Below the pieces are notes generated by a model, which was not told the origin of the DNA, did no database searches, and saw only the letters and a program-made list of their open reading frames with translations. A DNA stretch of 64,000 nucleotides, taken from the NCBI GenBank assembly GCA_963843605.1, contig CAWJLA010000008.1:310001-374000 (forward strand), read 5' to 3'. The DNA is from FEN-1297 sp963843605 (GTDB lineage: Bacteria; Bacteroidota; Ignavibacteria; Ignavibacteriales; Ignavibacteriaceae). The position numbers were made by a program, and so were the translations under genes. Position 1 is the stretch's first letter; each line of letters starts with the position of its first letter. Shown in pieces: positions 55,260-64,000 of the stretch.

Positions 55260-58246
55260 ATGTATTTTAAAAATATATTTCTCTTAATAATCGGAGCTTT
55301 TTTAATTATGGGCTATAATGAAACTTCAGCGCAATATACGGAAGGAAAGGTCTATCACGGATTCAAATTGTTAAAAAAAGAATTCGTTAAAGAAGTAAAC
55401 TCCGAATGTTACTATTTCGAGCATATAAAAAGCGGCGCGCGTCTTTTAAAATTGTATCCGATGACCCCAACAAAACGTTCAGTATCGCATTTAAAACCGT
55501 TCCTCAATCCGACGGCGGCACGCCTCATATTCTTGAACACTCGGTGCTGAACGGATCTAAAAATTTTCCGGTTAAAAGTCCTTTTGATGTTCTTGCAAAA
55601 GGCTCCCTTAATACATTCTTAAACGCCATGACCGGCAGCGACATTACTATTTATCCCATAGCAAGCATGAACGATAAAGATTACTTTAACTTAATGCATG
55701 TTTATCTCGACGCTGTTTTCAATCCTCTCGTTGTTCAGGATAAAAGAATATTCGAGCAGGAAGGCTGGCATTTTGAAGAGGACAGTACTTCCGGTCCGGT
55801 TACCTATAACGGAGTAGTTTACAACGAAATGAAGGGCGCATATTCAAGCGCGACAAGGGAATTGAGCTACCTGGAATATAAAAACCTTTTCCCTGAAAAC
55901 GGTTACGGTTTCTCATCCGGCGGATATCCTTCGGCAATCCCAAAGCTGACTTATCAGAAGTTCGTCCAATTTTATAAACGATTCTATCATCCATCCAACA
56001 GCTACATATTCCTTTACGGCAACGCCGATTTAAATAAGGAACTTGAATTTATAGATACCGCTTATTTAACCCATTACAATAAAATTGACGTTAACTCAGA
56101 TATACCACTTCAAAAACCTTTTAAGAAGATGAAAGAGATTAACAGTCATTATTCCGTTACCGAAGGCAGCGATACAAATAATCAGACATACCTTAACATC
56201 AGCTTCGTTGCAGGTTTAAATACCGACCGCGCTCAGGTGATGGCATTGAATATTTTATCGGATGTTCTCGTAAATCAGGAATCTGCGCCGCTTCGGCTTG
56301 CTCTTCAGAAAGCAGGCATAGGTAAAGAAGTAAGCGCATCGGTCGACGATATCGAACAGAATGTTTTCGATATTACCGTACAGAACGCGAATCCGGGCGA
56401 TAAGGACAAATTCAAAGAGATTGTATTTAGTACGCTGAAAAAAGCCGCGGAAGAAGGGCTCGATACTCTGGCGGTTGAAGGCACACTGAACAGAATGGAA
56501 TTCGGACTGCGTGAGGGAAACGACGCTCAAAAAGGACTGTCGTATAATTTTAAAGCGATTACGGGATGGTTCTTTGCGAATGATCCTTTCTTAAGTCTCG
56601 AATACGAAAAACCTCTCGCGGAATTAAAATCGGGAATTAAAAACGGTTATCTTGAAAAAGTAATATTAAAAGATTTTGTAAATAATCCTCATAGTCTTCT
56701 AATTACGCTTGAGCCTAAACCCGGACTGGAAAAAGAAATAAACGAGAAGACGGATAAAGAATTGTCTTCTTACAAAGCATCTCTTTCACCGGATGAGGTT
56801 GAAAGACTTGTAAAAAACACCGGTGATTTAAAAGAATACCAGAAACAGGAAGATTCGCCCGAAGCGCTTGCAACAATACCGCTGCTTAGCCGTAATGATA
56901 TTAATCCTGAAACCGAGTGGTATTCGCTCAATGAAAAAAATGTTGACGGCATTCAGGTTCTTGCGCACAACGAATTTACAAACGAAGTAGTTTACGCGAA
57001 GATGTATTTTGATATGAAGGTTCTGCCCGACAGTCTGCTCCCTTACGCCGCTCTTCTTTCCGAAGTACTCGGAAGTATGAATACGGATAAGTACTCGTAC
57101 GGCGATCTCGAAAAGCAGTTGAATATACACACGGGAGGATTCAATACTTCTTTAAGCAGCTATTCTCAGTATAAAGATGAATCAGTTTTAATACCGAAGT
57201 TTATTGTTTCTTCCAAAGCGATGAGCGGTAAGGTAAACGTAATGTTCGATCTGATGGAAGAAATTATTAATAAGACAAAGTACGCGGATAAGGACAGACT
57301 GAAAGATATTCTGCAGAGACATCAATCTCGACTTGAGGCCAATGTCAATCAGAACGGTTACGGCTACGCGGAGAAAAGACTTTTATCTTATATCAGCGGA
57401 CGGGGTTTATTCAATGAAATTACCGGGGGAATTTCTTATTACCGGTTTATATCGGGGTTATCGAAAAACTACGATAAGCAGGCTGATAACATAATCGGCA
57501 ATCTTGAAAAAACCGCTGAGATTCTATTCAATAAAGGAAACTGCATCGGCGCCGTTACCTGCGCGGAAGATGATATGCCCGCTTATTTAAATAATTTCGA
57601 AAATTTAACCGGCAAACTAGCGGTTAAAGATGCACCGGAACAAAAGTGGAATTTCGATCTACAGAAAAAGAACGAGGGCTTTTTAACCGCGTCAAAAGTT
57701 CAGTATGTAATTGAAGGTTACAATTACAAAAAACTTGGTTACGACTGGAGCGGTAAAATGCTTGTGCTGAGTCAAATCCTTTCGAGAGACTGGCTGCAGA
57801 ACCAGGTAAGGGTTATGGGCGGCGCGTACGGAAGCTGGGCTTCTTTCTCGCCTTCCGGACATGCATATTTCGCTTCTTACCGCGATCCGCATTTGAAAGA
57901 AACATTGACAAATTACTCCAATACGGTTGATTATCTTAAAAAATTCGATGCGGATGACAATGCAATGACCAGGTATATTATCGGCACAGTCGCGCAGCTT
58001 GACAGGCCGCATACCCCATCATCCAAAGGCGACTATGCGGTTGTTTATTACTTTGAAAAAATGACGAAGCAGGATATGCAGAAGGTCCGTGATGAAGTTC
58101 TTGCAACCACAGCCGAGGATATCCGCGGAATGAATAAATTTGTAGCCGATGTTCTTGCTGAGAAAACTTTCTGTGTTTACGGAAATGAAGAAAAGATAAA
58201 ATCGGAAAAGGATCTGTTCAACAGTACAACTACTCTGAATCCGTAA
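55260..58246 (+). CDS. M16-family (PreP/insulinase-like) metalloprotease, frameshifted near the start
   Basis: About 995 residues when repaired. The signal peptide (FLLIIGAFLIMGYNETSAQ) and first 60 residues are in one frame to about 55450. One A missing at 55448-55451 moves the rest to another frame, which continues VSDDPNKTFSIAFKTVPQSD and the inverted zinc motif GGTPHILEHSVLNGS (HxxEH), with the distal Glu likely in VVYNEMKGAYSS. The rest matches the large PreP/Cym1 type with two M16 halves and a helical linker. It would degrade small peptides in the periplasm. Ribosome site AGGGAG precedes the ATG. Confidence 0.87.
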
Positions 58247-58257
58247 TTATTTTTACT

Positions 58258-58284
58258 GTAGCACAGATTAATAATCTGTGCTAC
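58258..58284. repeat. Hairpin repeat GTAGCACAGATT...AATCTGTGCTAC
   Basis: A perfect 12-bp inverted repeat with a 3-base loop between the convergent M16 and ruvA genes; it overlaps the last codons of ruvA. A related copy lies at 59434-59460. It may serve as a bidirectional terminator. Confidence 0.7.
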
Positions 58285-58862
58285 ATGTTTAATTTGTTTA
58301 GAGATTTTTTAATTACTTCTTCCAGCGGGAGATCAGGACTTTCACCCAATATATCCCTTACAATTTTTTCACCGATTTTCTGATTATATCCCAAAGTTGT
58401 AAGTGCTGCGACAGCTTCATTCTTTATATTGAAGGGAATATCGTCTCCGCCTTCCCCGGTTATATGATCCACTTTAGTTCTCAGTTCAAGTACCAGCCTG
58501 TCGGCGGTCTTCCTTCCGATGCCGGGTATTGCAATTATGCGCGACGAATTACCTGACTGTATGGCGCTTTTCAGTTCGTCTACCTGAATGCCCGATAATA
58601 TATTCAAAGCCAGCTTTGGACCGACGCCGTTGACACCAATAAGCAATTCGAACATTTCTTTTTCGGTCTCCGCAAAAAAACCGTATAATGATATTGAGTC
58701 TTCTTTTACGCTAGTATAAATAAACAGCGAAACAAATTCTTTATCTGTAATTCGCTCGAAGGTATTGATTGAAATATTTACAATGTAGCCCACACCGTTT
58801 ACATCAAGCAGCAGTTTGGTTGGTTTTGCGGAAATAATTTTTCCGTTTAAATATCCGATCAT
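58281..58862 (-). CDS. ruvA: Holliday junction DNA helicase subunit RuvA
   Basis: A 193-residue protein of normal length. It has the OB-fold start MIGYLNGKIISAKPTKLLLDVNGVGYIV, two helix-hairpin-helix motifs (LLIGVNGVGPKLALNIL and IAIPGIGRKTADRLVLEL) and a C-terminal RuvB-binding domain (VAALTTLGYNQKIGEKIV). RuvA tetramers bind Holliday junctions and guide RuvB. It lies 17 bases after ruvC. Confidence 0.96.
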   Translation of the reverse strand: MIGYLNGKIISAKPTKLLLDVNGVGYIVNISINTFERITDKEFVSLFIYTSVKEDSISLYGFFAETEKEMFELLIGVNGVGPKLALNILSGIQVDELKSAIQSGNSSRIIAIPGIGRKTADRLVLELRTKVDHITGEGGDDIPFNIKNEAVAALTTLGYNQKIGEKIVRDILGESPDLPLEEVIKKSLNKLNM

Positions 58863-58879
58863 AGAAAACCCCGGTATTA

Positions 58880-59419
58880 TTAGGAATTTATTACTCTGTC
58901 CGGGAATGCCTCGATGAACGATTTCCAGTCGGTGCTTTTTTTCATCGGCATTCTCATTCTGAAAGAGTGGCAGAGTGCAACTGCCAGCGCGTCGCTTTCG
59001 TCAAATCTCATCTTTTCATCTTTTAAATCCAGTATAGTTTTAATCATATAACTTATCTGCTCTTTTGATGCGGCTCCGGTGCCGACGACAGATTTTTTTA
59101 TTTCTCTAGGCGAATACTCACTGATCGGAAGTTTGTTATGTACTCCGGCCAGAATGGATACTCCGCGCGCATATCCTATTTTCATTGCGGATTGAACGTT
59201 TTTTCCGAAGAAGGCGGTTTCTATTGCGAACTCATCCGGTTTATAAAGTTTAATGATTTTATCCAGTTCATCGTAAATTATCTCGAGGCGAAGGGGAATT
59301 TCTTTAGCAGCAGGTAACTTGATCAGACCGTTTACGACACGCGTAAAGGTATTTCTGTTTTGATTTATTATACCGTAACCGGTATAATTTGTACCGGGAT
59401 CTATACCTAAAATTATCAT
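58880..59419 (-). CDS. ruvC: Crossover junction endodeoxyribonuclease RuvC
   Basis: About 179 residues starting MIILGIDPGTNYTGYGII; this ATG, seven codons after another in-frame start, gives the standard N-terminus. Catalytic acidic residues are visible in LGIDPGT, FAIETAFFGKNVQSA and FDESDALAVALCH, and the loop VVGTGAASKEQI is conserved. It resolves Holliday junctions with RuvAB. A hairpin repeat overlaps the region just upstream of its start. Confidence 0.95.
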   Translation of the reverse strand: MIILGIDPGTNYTGYGIINQNRNTFTRVVNGLIKLPAAKEIPLRLEIIYDELDKIIKLYKPDEFAIETAFFGKNVQSAMKIGYARGVSILAGVHNKLPISEYSPREIKKSVVGTGAASKEQISYMIKTILDLKDEKMRFDESDALAVALCHSFRMRMPMKKSTDWKSFIEAFPDRVINS

Positions 59420-59433
59420 TTTATAATTATTTC

Positions 59434-59460
59434 GGAGCACAGATTAATAATCCGTGCCCC
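59434..59460. repeat. Second copy of the GCACAGATT hairpin repeat
   Basis: GGAGCACAGATT, AAT, AATCCGTGCCCC: the same design as the copy at 58258-58284 with two arm mismatches. It fills the 48-base gap between yebC and ruvC, so it lies within the operon. Confidence 0.6.
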
Positions 59461-59467
59461 GTGAGTT

Positions 59468-60205
59468 TTAATTTAAAGACGAATCGTCTATATCCGCATT
59501 GGAATAAACGTTCTGAACGTCGTCGGAATCCTCAAGCGATTCGAGGAGTTTAATTACTTTTTCTGCTTCTTCTCCTGCAACTCCAATTGAATTCTTAGCT
59601 ATCCATTGAAGCGATGCATTTTCTATAGTAAGATTTTTTTCAAGCAGTGCTTTCCTGACAGGTTCAAAAGCCTCTAGAGCAGCCTGAATAACGTAGATAT
59701 CCTCTTCGGTCTGCAGATCTTCAGCGCCTGCTTCGAGGATAATTTCCATAATTTCATCTTCCGACTTATCTTGTTTAGGAAGCGTTATAACCCCCTTTTT
59801 ATCGAACATCCAGGCAACAGATCCGTTTTCGCCCATACTTCCGCCGCTGCGCGAAAATAAATGTCTAACTTCCGCAACAGTCCTGTTCTTGTTGTCTGTA
59901 GCAACTTCCACAATTACCGCGACGCCTGCCGGGCCGTAACCTTCGTAAGTCAACTCAACATAAGTAGTTCCTTCAAGTTCCCCGGTAGCTTTTTTTATTG
60001 CTCTCTCAATATTATCCTGCGGCATATTAGCTGCTTTAGCGTTATCGACGGCAAGCCTTAAACGCGGGTTGCCTACGGGATCGCCGCCGCCTTCCCTCGC
60101 CGCTATGGTTATTTCCTTAATAAGCTTGGTAAATATCTTACCCCTTTTTGAGTCGATTGCAGCCTTTTTCCTTTTTGTGGTTGCCCATTTTGAATGACCT
60201 GACAT
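59468..60205 (-). CDS. yebC: YebC/PmpR-family protein
   Basis: A 245-residue YebC-family protein with the invariant start MSGHSKWATTKRKKAAIDSKRGKIFTKL, the DNKNRTVAEVRHLFSRSGG strand and an acidic C-terminus (LLESLEDSDDVQNVYSNADI). The family acts as a transcription regulator in some bacteria and, as shown for other members, helps ribosomes through proline stretches. It commonly lies beside ruvC, as here. Confidence 0.95.
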   Translation of the reverse strand: MSGHSKWATTKRKKAAIDSKRGKIFTKLIKEITIAAREGGGDPVGNPRLRLAVDNAKAANMPQDNIERAIKKATGELEGTTYVELTYEGYGPAGVAVIVEVATDNKNRTVAEVRHLFSRSGGSMGENGSVAWMFDKKGVITLPKQDKSEDEIMEIILEAGAEDLQTEEDIYVIQAALEAFEPVRKALLEKNLTIENASLQWIAKNSIGVAGEEAEKVIKLLESLEDSDDVQNVYSNADIDDSSLN

Positions 60206-60225
60206 TTACTTACTCCTAATTATTT

Positions 60226-61938
60226 TCACTTATCACTTGATTTAATATCTTTTATTTTGAACTGAGGGAAGGTTCTGCCGTCCCTGGTACTTTTTTCTAT
60301 TGTATATACTATATTGATTAAACTTCTTCTTTTTATAAGATCAAGGTAATCGCCCATATTGAAACCGATACAATCGAACACCCTATCCGAACTATCCTGT
60401 TTTACATTGAAGAGCAGATGATTATTCCCGACTATCCTGGGATAATTAACAACTTCAATGTCTTCCGATAAAAAAACCGGCCGCATATTTCCGGGTCCAA
60501 ACGGCGAGAACTGATCGATGATTCTTAAAAACTTCGGCGTTATTTCGGAAAATTTTATTTTAGAATCAATATGTATTTCGGGAAGCAGATCATCTTCCGA
60601 CATTGATTCTTTTACCACCTGATTGAACTTTGCCCTGAACTCATCTATCTTTTCCAACTCAACGGCTAATCCGGCAGCAGCCTGATGCCCCCCGAAATGA
60701 ATAAGCAGATCTTCGCATTTCCTTAACGCTTCGTAAATATTAAAATTAGAAATACTTCTCGCAGAGCCTTTTGCAACACCGTCTACTGTGGTAAGCATTA
60801 TAGTGGGACGGTAATATCTCTCTACTAATCTCGAAGCCACGATGCCGATAACACCCGGATGCCATTTTTCCTGATGAAGTATAATTGCAACTTCCTCGGT
60901 AAGGTCAAGCGAGTTTTGAATAATTTCAAGCGCACCTTCGTATGTATTCTCGTCTATTTTTCTTCTTTCGTGGTTTTCACTTTCAAGTACTTCGGCAAGT
61001 TTAAGAGCTTCGTTCTTATCTTCGGTGATAAGCAGTTCCACCGCTCTTTGCGCATCTCCCAGTCTTCCAACGGCATTTATTCTCGGAGCAATAGTGAAAA
61101 CCACCTGACCTGATGTCAGATTACCGGGGATAATATTGCTGGAATCGATGATAGCCGCAATTCCAGGGCGAGGTCCGGTATTAATTCTATCGAGACCTTC
61201 TCTAACCAGAATTCTGTTTTCATCAACAAGAGGAACAATATCCGCGGCGCCCGCTAACGCAACCAGATCCAGATACTTTAGCGGCAGTTCTCTTTTGCCT
61301 ATTCTTTCCGATACCCCCTGAGCAAGTTTAAATGCAACGCCGGCGCCGGAAAGATATTTAAAAGGATACTGGCAGTTGGGTTTTAACGGATCGAGAACCG
61401 CCAGAGCGGGCGGCAGTTCTTCTTTAGGCTGATGATGATCGCAGATAATTACGTCCATTCCCAATTGATTAGCATAGCCCGTTTCTTCAACCGCCGTAAT
61501 ACCGCAGTCTACGGAAATAAGCAAAGCAGTTCCTTTGCTTTTAATTGTATCGATTCCTAATTTCGATAAGCCGTAGCCTTCGGTTAGCCTTTGGGGGATA
61601 TAAAATTCTACGTTGGCACCAAGCTCTTTTAAAAACATATACAGCAGAGCAGTTGAACAAGTACCGTCAACATCATAGTCGCCGTAAACGCAGATAAGCT
61701 GATTTTCAGTCAGCGCCTGAATAACCCTGTAAGTAGCGGTTTCCATTCCGTCCATTAAGAACGGATCGTTAAGAGAATCGAGGGAGGGTCTGAAAAATGA
61801 TTTGGCCTGATTAAAATTCGATATCTTTCTTAATACCAGCAATCTTGCAAGTATTTCGGAAATATTTAAAAGGTCAGCCAAAGATTTTACTGCGTAGTCA
61901 TCTTCTACTTCTTTTATATTCCATCTTTTTTTTAACAT
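60226..61938 (-). CDS. recJ: Single-stranded-DNA-specific exonuclease RecJ
   Basis: About 570 residues. I place the start at MLKKRWNIKEVEDD, because the longer open frame would read into the RNase P RNA gene. The DHH-family motifs are visible: VYGDYDVDGTCSTALL, SVDCGITAVEE, VIICDHHQP and GAGVAFKLAQ, followed by DHHA1 (LIHFGGHQAAAGLAVE) and an OB-like C-terminal domain. RecJ degrades 5' ends of single-stranded DNA in repair. It lies about 37 bases downstream of rnpB. Confidence 0.94.
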   Translation of the reverse strand: MLKKRWNIKEVEDDYAVKSLADLLNISEILARLLVLRKISNFNQAKSFFRPSLDSLNDPFLMDGMETATYRVIQALTENQLICVYGDYDVDGTCSTALLYMFLKELGANVEFYIPQRLTEGYGLSKLGIDTIKSKGTALLISVDCGITAVEETGYANQLGMDVIICDHHQPKEELPPALAVLDPLKPNCQYPFKYLSGAGVAFKLAQGVSERIGKRELPLKYLDLVALAGAADIVPLVDENRILVREGLDRINTGPRPGIAAIIDSSNIIPGNLTSGQVVFTIAPRINAVGRLGDAQRAVELLITEDKNEALKLAEVLESENHERRKIDENTYEGALEIIQNSLDLTEEVAIILHQEKWHPGVIGIVASRLVERYYRPTIMLTTVDGVAKGSARSISNFNIYEALRKCEDLLIHFGGHQAAAGLAVELEKIDEFRAKFNQVVKESMSEDDLLPEIHIDSKIKFSEITPKFLRIIDQFSPFGPGNMRPVFLSEDIEVVNYPRIVGNNHLLFNVKQDSSDRVFDCIGFNMGDYLDLIKRRSLINIVYTIEKSTRDGRTFPQFKIKDIKSSDK

Positions 61939-61975
61939 AAAAATTTCCGATGACCCGGTTGAAAAACATAAGAAC

Positions 61976-62448
61976 GATTCAGATCCATAAGCCGAATTTT
62001 GTAATCCCGCAAAGCGGGACGGCAATCATTTGTCTGGATCCGGAATTACTTCCGGATTCTAGCAGTCTACCCGGAAATCCGATCTGCCGTAAAGGCAGAA
62101 GCCGAAGCGAACAACTAAGCCCCGGTTTGCACCGGGAAGATTTCCTTATTTGACCTTGCTTCAGGTGGGGTTTACCATGTTCCGGGAAATTCTTCTTGCG
62201 AAAGAAAAACCGGAATCCCAATCGGGACCGGTAATGTTACCATTACCGCGGTAGGCTCTTACCCTGCCTTTTCACCCTTATCCCGGAAAAACCGGGACGG
62301 TATTTTTTCTGCGGCACTTTCCGTATTCCTTCAGGCCTGTTTTTAACAGACCATACGAAACCCCGGGCGTTACCCGGCACCCCGTTCTAAGAAGTTCGGA
62401 CTTTCCTCCCCCCGTCTAAAGACAGGAAGCGATTGCCGGATCTGAATC
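61976..62448 (-). ncRNA. rnpB: RNase P RNA (bacterial type A)
   Basis: About 473 bases. The 5' part has the conserved GAGGAAAGTCCGAACTTC (J/P4 region) and the 3' part ACAAAATTCGGCTTA. The two ends pair as an 11-bp P1 helix, GATTCAGATCC with GGATCTGAATC. Further hairpins such as GGTTTCGTATGG and repeated GC-rich stems match the family. It processes tRNA 5' ends. A sigma-70-like promoter lies just upstream, and recJ follows closely, so some read-through is likely. Confidence 0.95.
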
Positions 62449-62464
62449 TTTCTTTTGTTTTTAT

Positions 62465-62493
62465 ATAATATTGTACTTACTAAATACTCACAA
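62465..62493 (-). promoter_or_regulatory. Promoter of rnpB
   Basis: On the minus strand TTGTGA, 17 bases, TATTAT, placed so that transcription would start about ten bases before the P1 helix of RNase P RNA. Spacing is ideal and the -10 is close to consensus. Confidence 0.6.
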
Positions 62494-62663
62494 CCGGAGC
62501 CAATAATTTTAAACTTTAAAATGAATTATTAATTAATGAAAGAATTATTTTAATGATCCAAATATAATAAATTACTTTTCGTAAAACAGCAGAAAATATT
62601 AGGCATGGTATAATTATTGTAAAAGGGAGTGAAAATTAAGGTTTGCCGGGCAAGAAAAATATT

Positions 62664-62724
62664 ATTACCTATCCTTACTCGTACCGACTTTCAACAAGCC
62701 GGTACAAGTACCGAAATAGGTTTC
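62664..62724 (-). other. Structured intergenic element with alternative stems
   Basis: ACCTAT (62667) can pair with ATAGGT (62716). Inside, CGGTAC (62700) can pair either with GTACCG at 62708, a tight hairpin with a two-base loop, or with GTACCG at 62681. It lies just after the zinc-ribbon gene, so it may be its 3' end structure, a small RNA or an attenuator. The rest of the 314-base gap between rnpB and this gene is AT-rich and contains the rnpB promoter. Confidence 0.4.
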
Positions 62725-62762
62725 GGCGGTTAGAGTCCGATTGATATTAAAAGCAATCTAAA

Positions 62763-63488
62763 TTACGCACCTACTGTTTCGGCAACTTCAGTAGATACTA
62801 GAATACGTCCGCAATATTCGCAATAAAAAAGCTTATTGTTTCTTCTGATTTCCAGTTGTCTCTGAGAAGGAACTATATTATGGCAGCCGGAACATGCAGA
62901 ACGTCTGATAGTAGCAACTGCTTTGCCTTTTTTCGCTTTGCGTATTCTCATGTAAGAAGAATAATCGGCTTTTTTGGTTAAAGCCTCAATCTCTTTTCTT
63001 TTGGTTCTAAATTTAGCCTCTTCTTTTTCATTAACCTTAATAATATCCTTTAGATCGGCTTCTTTGACCTTCAGTTCTTCTTTGCTTTCATCGAGCCTGG
63101 GCAAGATCTCTTCAATTTCGTCAGAAAGTTTTTTGCTTAGATCCGCCAGCGCGTCGTTTTCGGCTTCAAGTTTGGAAATCTGCTCTTCGGTATGATCTAT
63201 TTCTTTTGTAAGCGCATCATACTCTTTGTTATTTCTAACCTGGTATAACTGCGCTTTGAATTTTTTCTGATTCTCTTTCATAACTTCGATGGCTTCTTCG
63301 TTTTCTTTGCGTTTTTCCAGAGAATCTTTTTTTTCTTTTTCCTTAGCCGAAATTTCATTTTTATATCCGGCAATTCTGTCATCCAATGCTTTTACTGCAT
63401 TAGGCAGATCTCCGCGAAGCTCTTCCAATTCATCCAACTGATCATCCAAGTTTTGCAGTTCATATAATATTTTTAACCTGTCAAACAA
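62763..63488 (-). CDS. Coiled-coil C4-type zinc-ribbon protein
   Basis: A 241-residue protein. Residues 10-175 form a long charged coiled coil rich in Lys and Glu, and residues about 195-230 are a zinc ribbon with two CxxC pairs (SACSGCHNIVPSQ and LFYCEYCGRIL). This is the CT398/DUF164-like family found next to Nif3 genes and rnpB in many bacteria, the same order as here. The function is unsettled; a role with RNA, flagella or secretion has been proposed for some homologues. Confidence 0.88.
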   Translation of the reverse strand: MFDRLKILYELQNLDDQLDELEELRGDLPNAVKALDDRIAGYKNEISAKEKEKKDSLEKRKENEEAIEVMKENQKKFKAQLYQVRNNKEYDALTKEIDHTEEQISKLEAENDALADLSKKLSDEIEEILPRLDESKEELKVKEADLKDIIKVNEKEEAKFRTKRKEIEALTKKADYSSYMRIRKAKKGKAVATIRRSACSGCHNIVPSQRQLEIRRNNKLFYCEYCGRILVSTEVAETVGA

Positions 63489-63502
63489 TTTTTATTTGCT
63501 CC

Positions 63503-64000
63503 TTAATTGTTATAAAAAATTATGGGATTAGTAGACCCATCGTATTTAAAAATTTTCGTTTCGCTTTTATTATTTTTGACGAAGACATTAAGTCTCCGCT
63601 GCACTTCGTTTAATGAGAATATTTCCGTTTCGTAATGACCGGCATCTATTAAGAGAATTTTTTCCGCCGCGTCGTGAAACGCATGATATTTTATGTCCGC
63701 GGTAATAAAGGCATCCGCACCCGAGCCGATCGCATCGCCGATAAGTTCGGAACCGGAGCCGCCGCATAATGCTATCTTCCTTACGGAAGCATTTCGTCCT
63801 TTAACGTATCTGAAATTATTAATCTTCAGATGCATAGATACATATTTCAAAAACTCCTCGGATGACATAGCGTCCGGCAGTTCGCCGACTGCGCCCGCAC
63901 CGTATCCTGCATTCCGGTTTTCAAGCCGGTAGATATCGTATGCTACTTCTTCATAAGGATGGGCCTTGATCATTGCAGAAACCACCTGATTTAATTTCCA
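63503..64000 (-). CDS. Nif3-like dinuclear metal centre protein, N-terminal part outside the window
   Basis: The last 166 codons of a Nif3/YbgI-family gene; the open frame continues past the window edge (WKLNQVVSAMIKAHPYEEVA). The visible C-terminal half has the family motifs AHPYEEVAYDIYRLEN, IALCGGSGSELIGDAIGSGA, DAFITADIKYHAFHDAAE and LLIDAGHYETEIF, which supply metal ligands. Once called GTP cyclohydrolase I type 2, the family has no firmly established function. It lies 14 bases upstream of the zinc-ribbon gene, so they are co-transcribed. Confidence 0.93.
   Translation of the reverse strand, partial: WKLNQVVSAMIKAHPYEEVAYDIYRLENRNAGYGAGAVGELPDAMSSEEFLKYVSMHLKINNFRYVKGRNASVRKIALCGGSGSELIGDAIGSGADAFITADIKYHAFHDAAEKILLIDAGHYETEIFSLNEVQRRLNVFVKNNKSETKIFKYDGSTNPIIFYNN

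Noticed and set aside
61950..62221. Open frames on both strands
   Set aside because: They lie inside the RNase P RNA gene; the conserved RNA motifs and P1 pairing explain the sequence.
1..64000. CRISPR arrays, tRNA or rRNA genes, complete insertion sequences, phage genes
   Set aside because: None seen: no regular direct repeats with spacers, no cloverleaf or rRNA motifs, no transposase or integrase.

Overview
The window comes from a low-G+C Gram-negative bacterium, most likely of the Bacteroidota/Chlorobiota (FCB) group and perhaps Ignavibacteria-like. The clues are many secreted proteins with an 'AQ' signal-cleavage context, a stand-alone RRM RNA-binding protein, Wza/Wzc-type export with a tyrosine-rich kinase tail, a type A RNase P RNA, and the interspersed hairpin repeats. 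The lineage is an inference, since no 16S or other marker search was possible.

Region 1 (about 1-37.8 kb, all minus strand, so transcription runs from 37.8 kb down to 1) is a large exopolysaccharide cluster. Its promoter-proximal end makes and exports the polymer: a DegT-family aminotransferase, a divergent YrdC-fold protein, a polyprenyl-phosphate sugar-1-phosphate transferase, a Gfo/Idh/MocA dehydrogenase, a hexapeptide N-acyltransferase, Wza-like export protein, Wzc-like tyrosine kinase, GT39-like membrane glycosyltransferase, AsnB-type amidotransferase and a UDP-sugar 6-dehydrogenase with a C-terminal extension. The dehydrogenases, aminotransferase and acyltransferase together fit a UDP-2,3-diacetamido-uronic acid (Wbp/Wlb-type) pathway; AsnB could amidate the uronic acid. 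Next come lipid-linked sugar genes, a second Wzc paralog, Wzx and Wzy, then many glycosyltransferases, further deacetylases, a second aminotransferase/dehydrogenase pair with an Alg14-Alg13 fusion, and at the left edge an acyl-carrier module (two ACP-like proteins, an acyltransferase, a deacetylase and a second AsnB).

Region 2 (37.8-42 kb) is regulatory: an orphan CheW-like gene with a good sigma-54 promoter, an NtrC-type sigma-54 activator and a PAS histidine kinase. They probably control the polysaccharide cluster.

Region 3 (42-50.6 kb) holds mixed genes: a papain-like protease, rhomboid, PAP2 phosphatase, RRM protein, RadA, a GxxExxY gene framed by inverted repeats, and AlaS. Region 4 (51-58.2 kb, plus strand) has a membrane protein/winged-helix regulator pair behind a strong promoter with a candidate operator, small secreted proteins and lipoproteins with decay products, and a large M16 metalloprotease. 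Region 5 (58.3-64 kb, minus strand) is housekeeping DNA metabolism: ruvA, ruvC, yebC, recJ, RNase P RNA, a coiled-coil zinc-ribbon protein and a partial Nif3-family gene.

A striking overall feature is the number of one-base frameshifts, mostly in homopolymer runs, in otherwise well-conserved genes (about 0.55, 11.5-15.5, 37.3, 38.9, 54.3 and 55.4 kb). The translated sequence continues perfectly in another frame in each case, so assembly or sequencing errors are at least as likely as true gene decay. Sites read by eye from the sequence may be off by a few bases.
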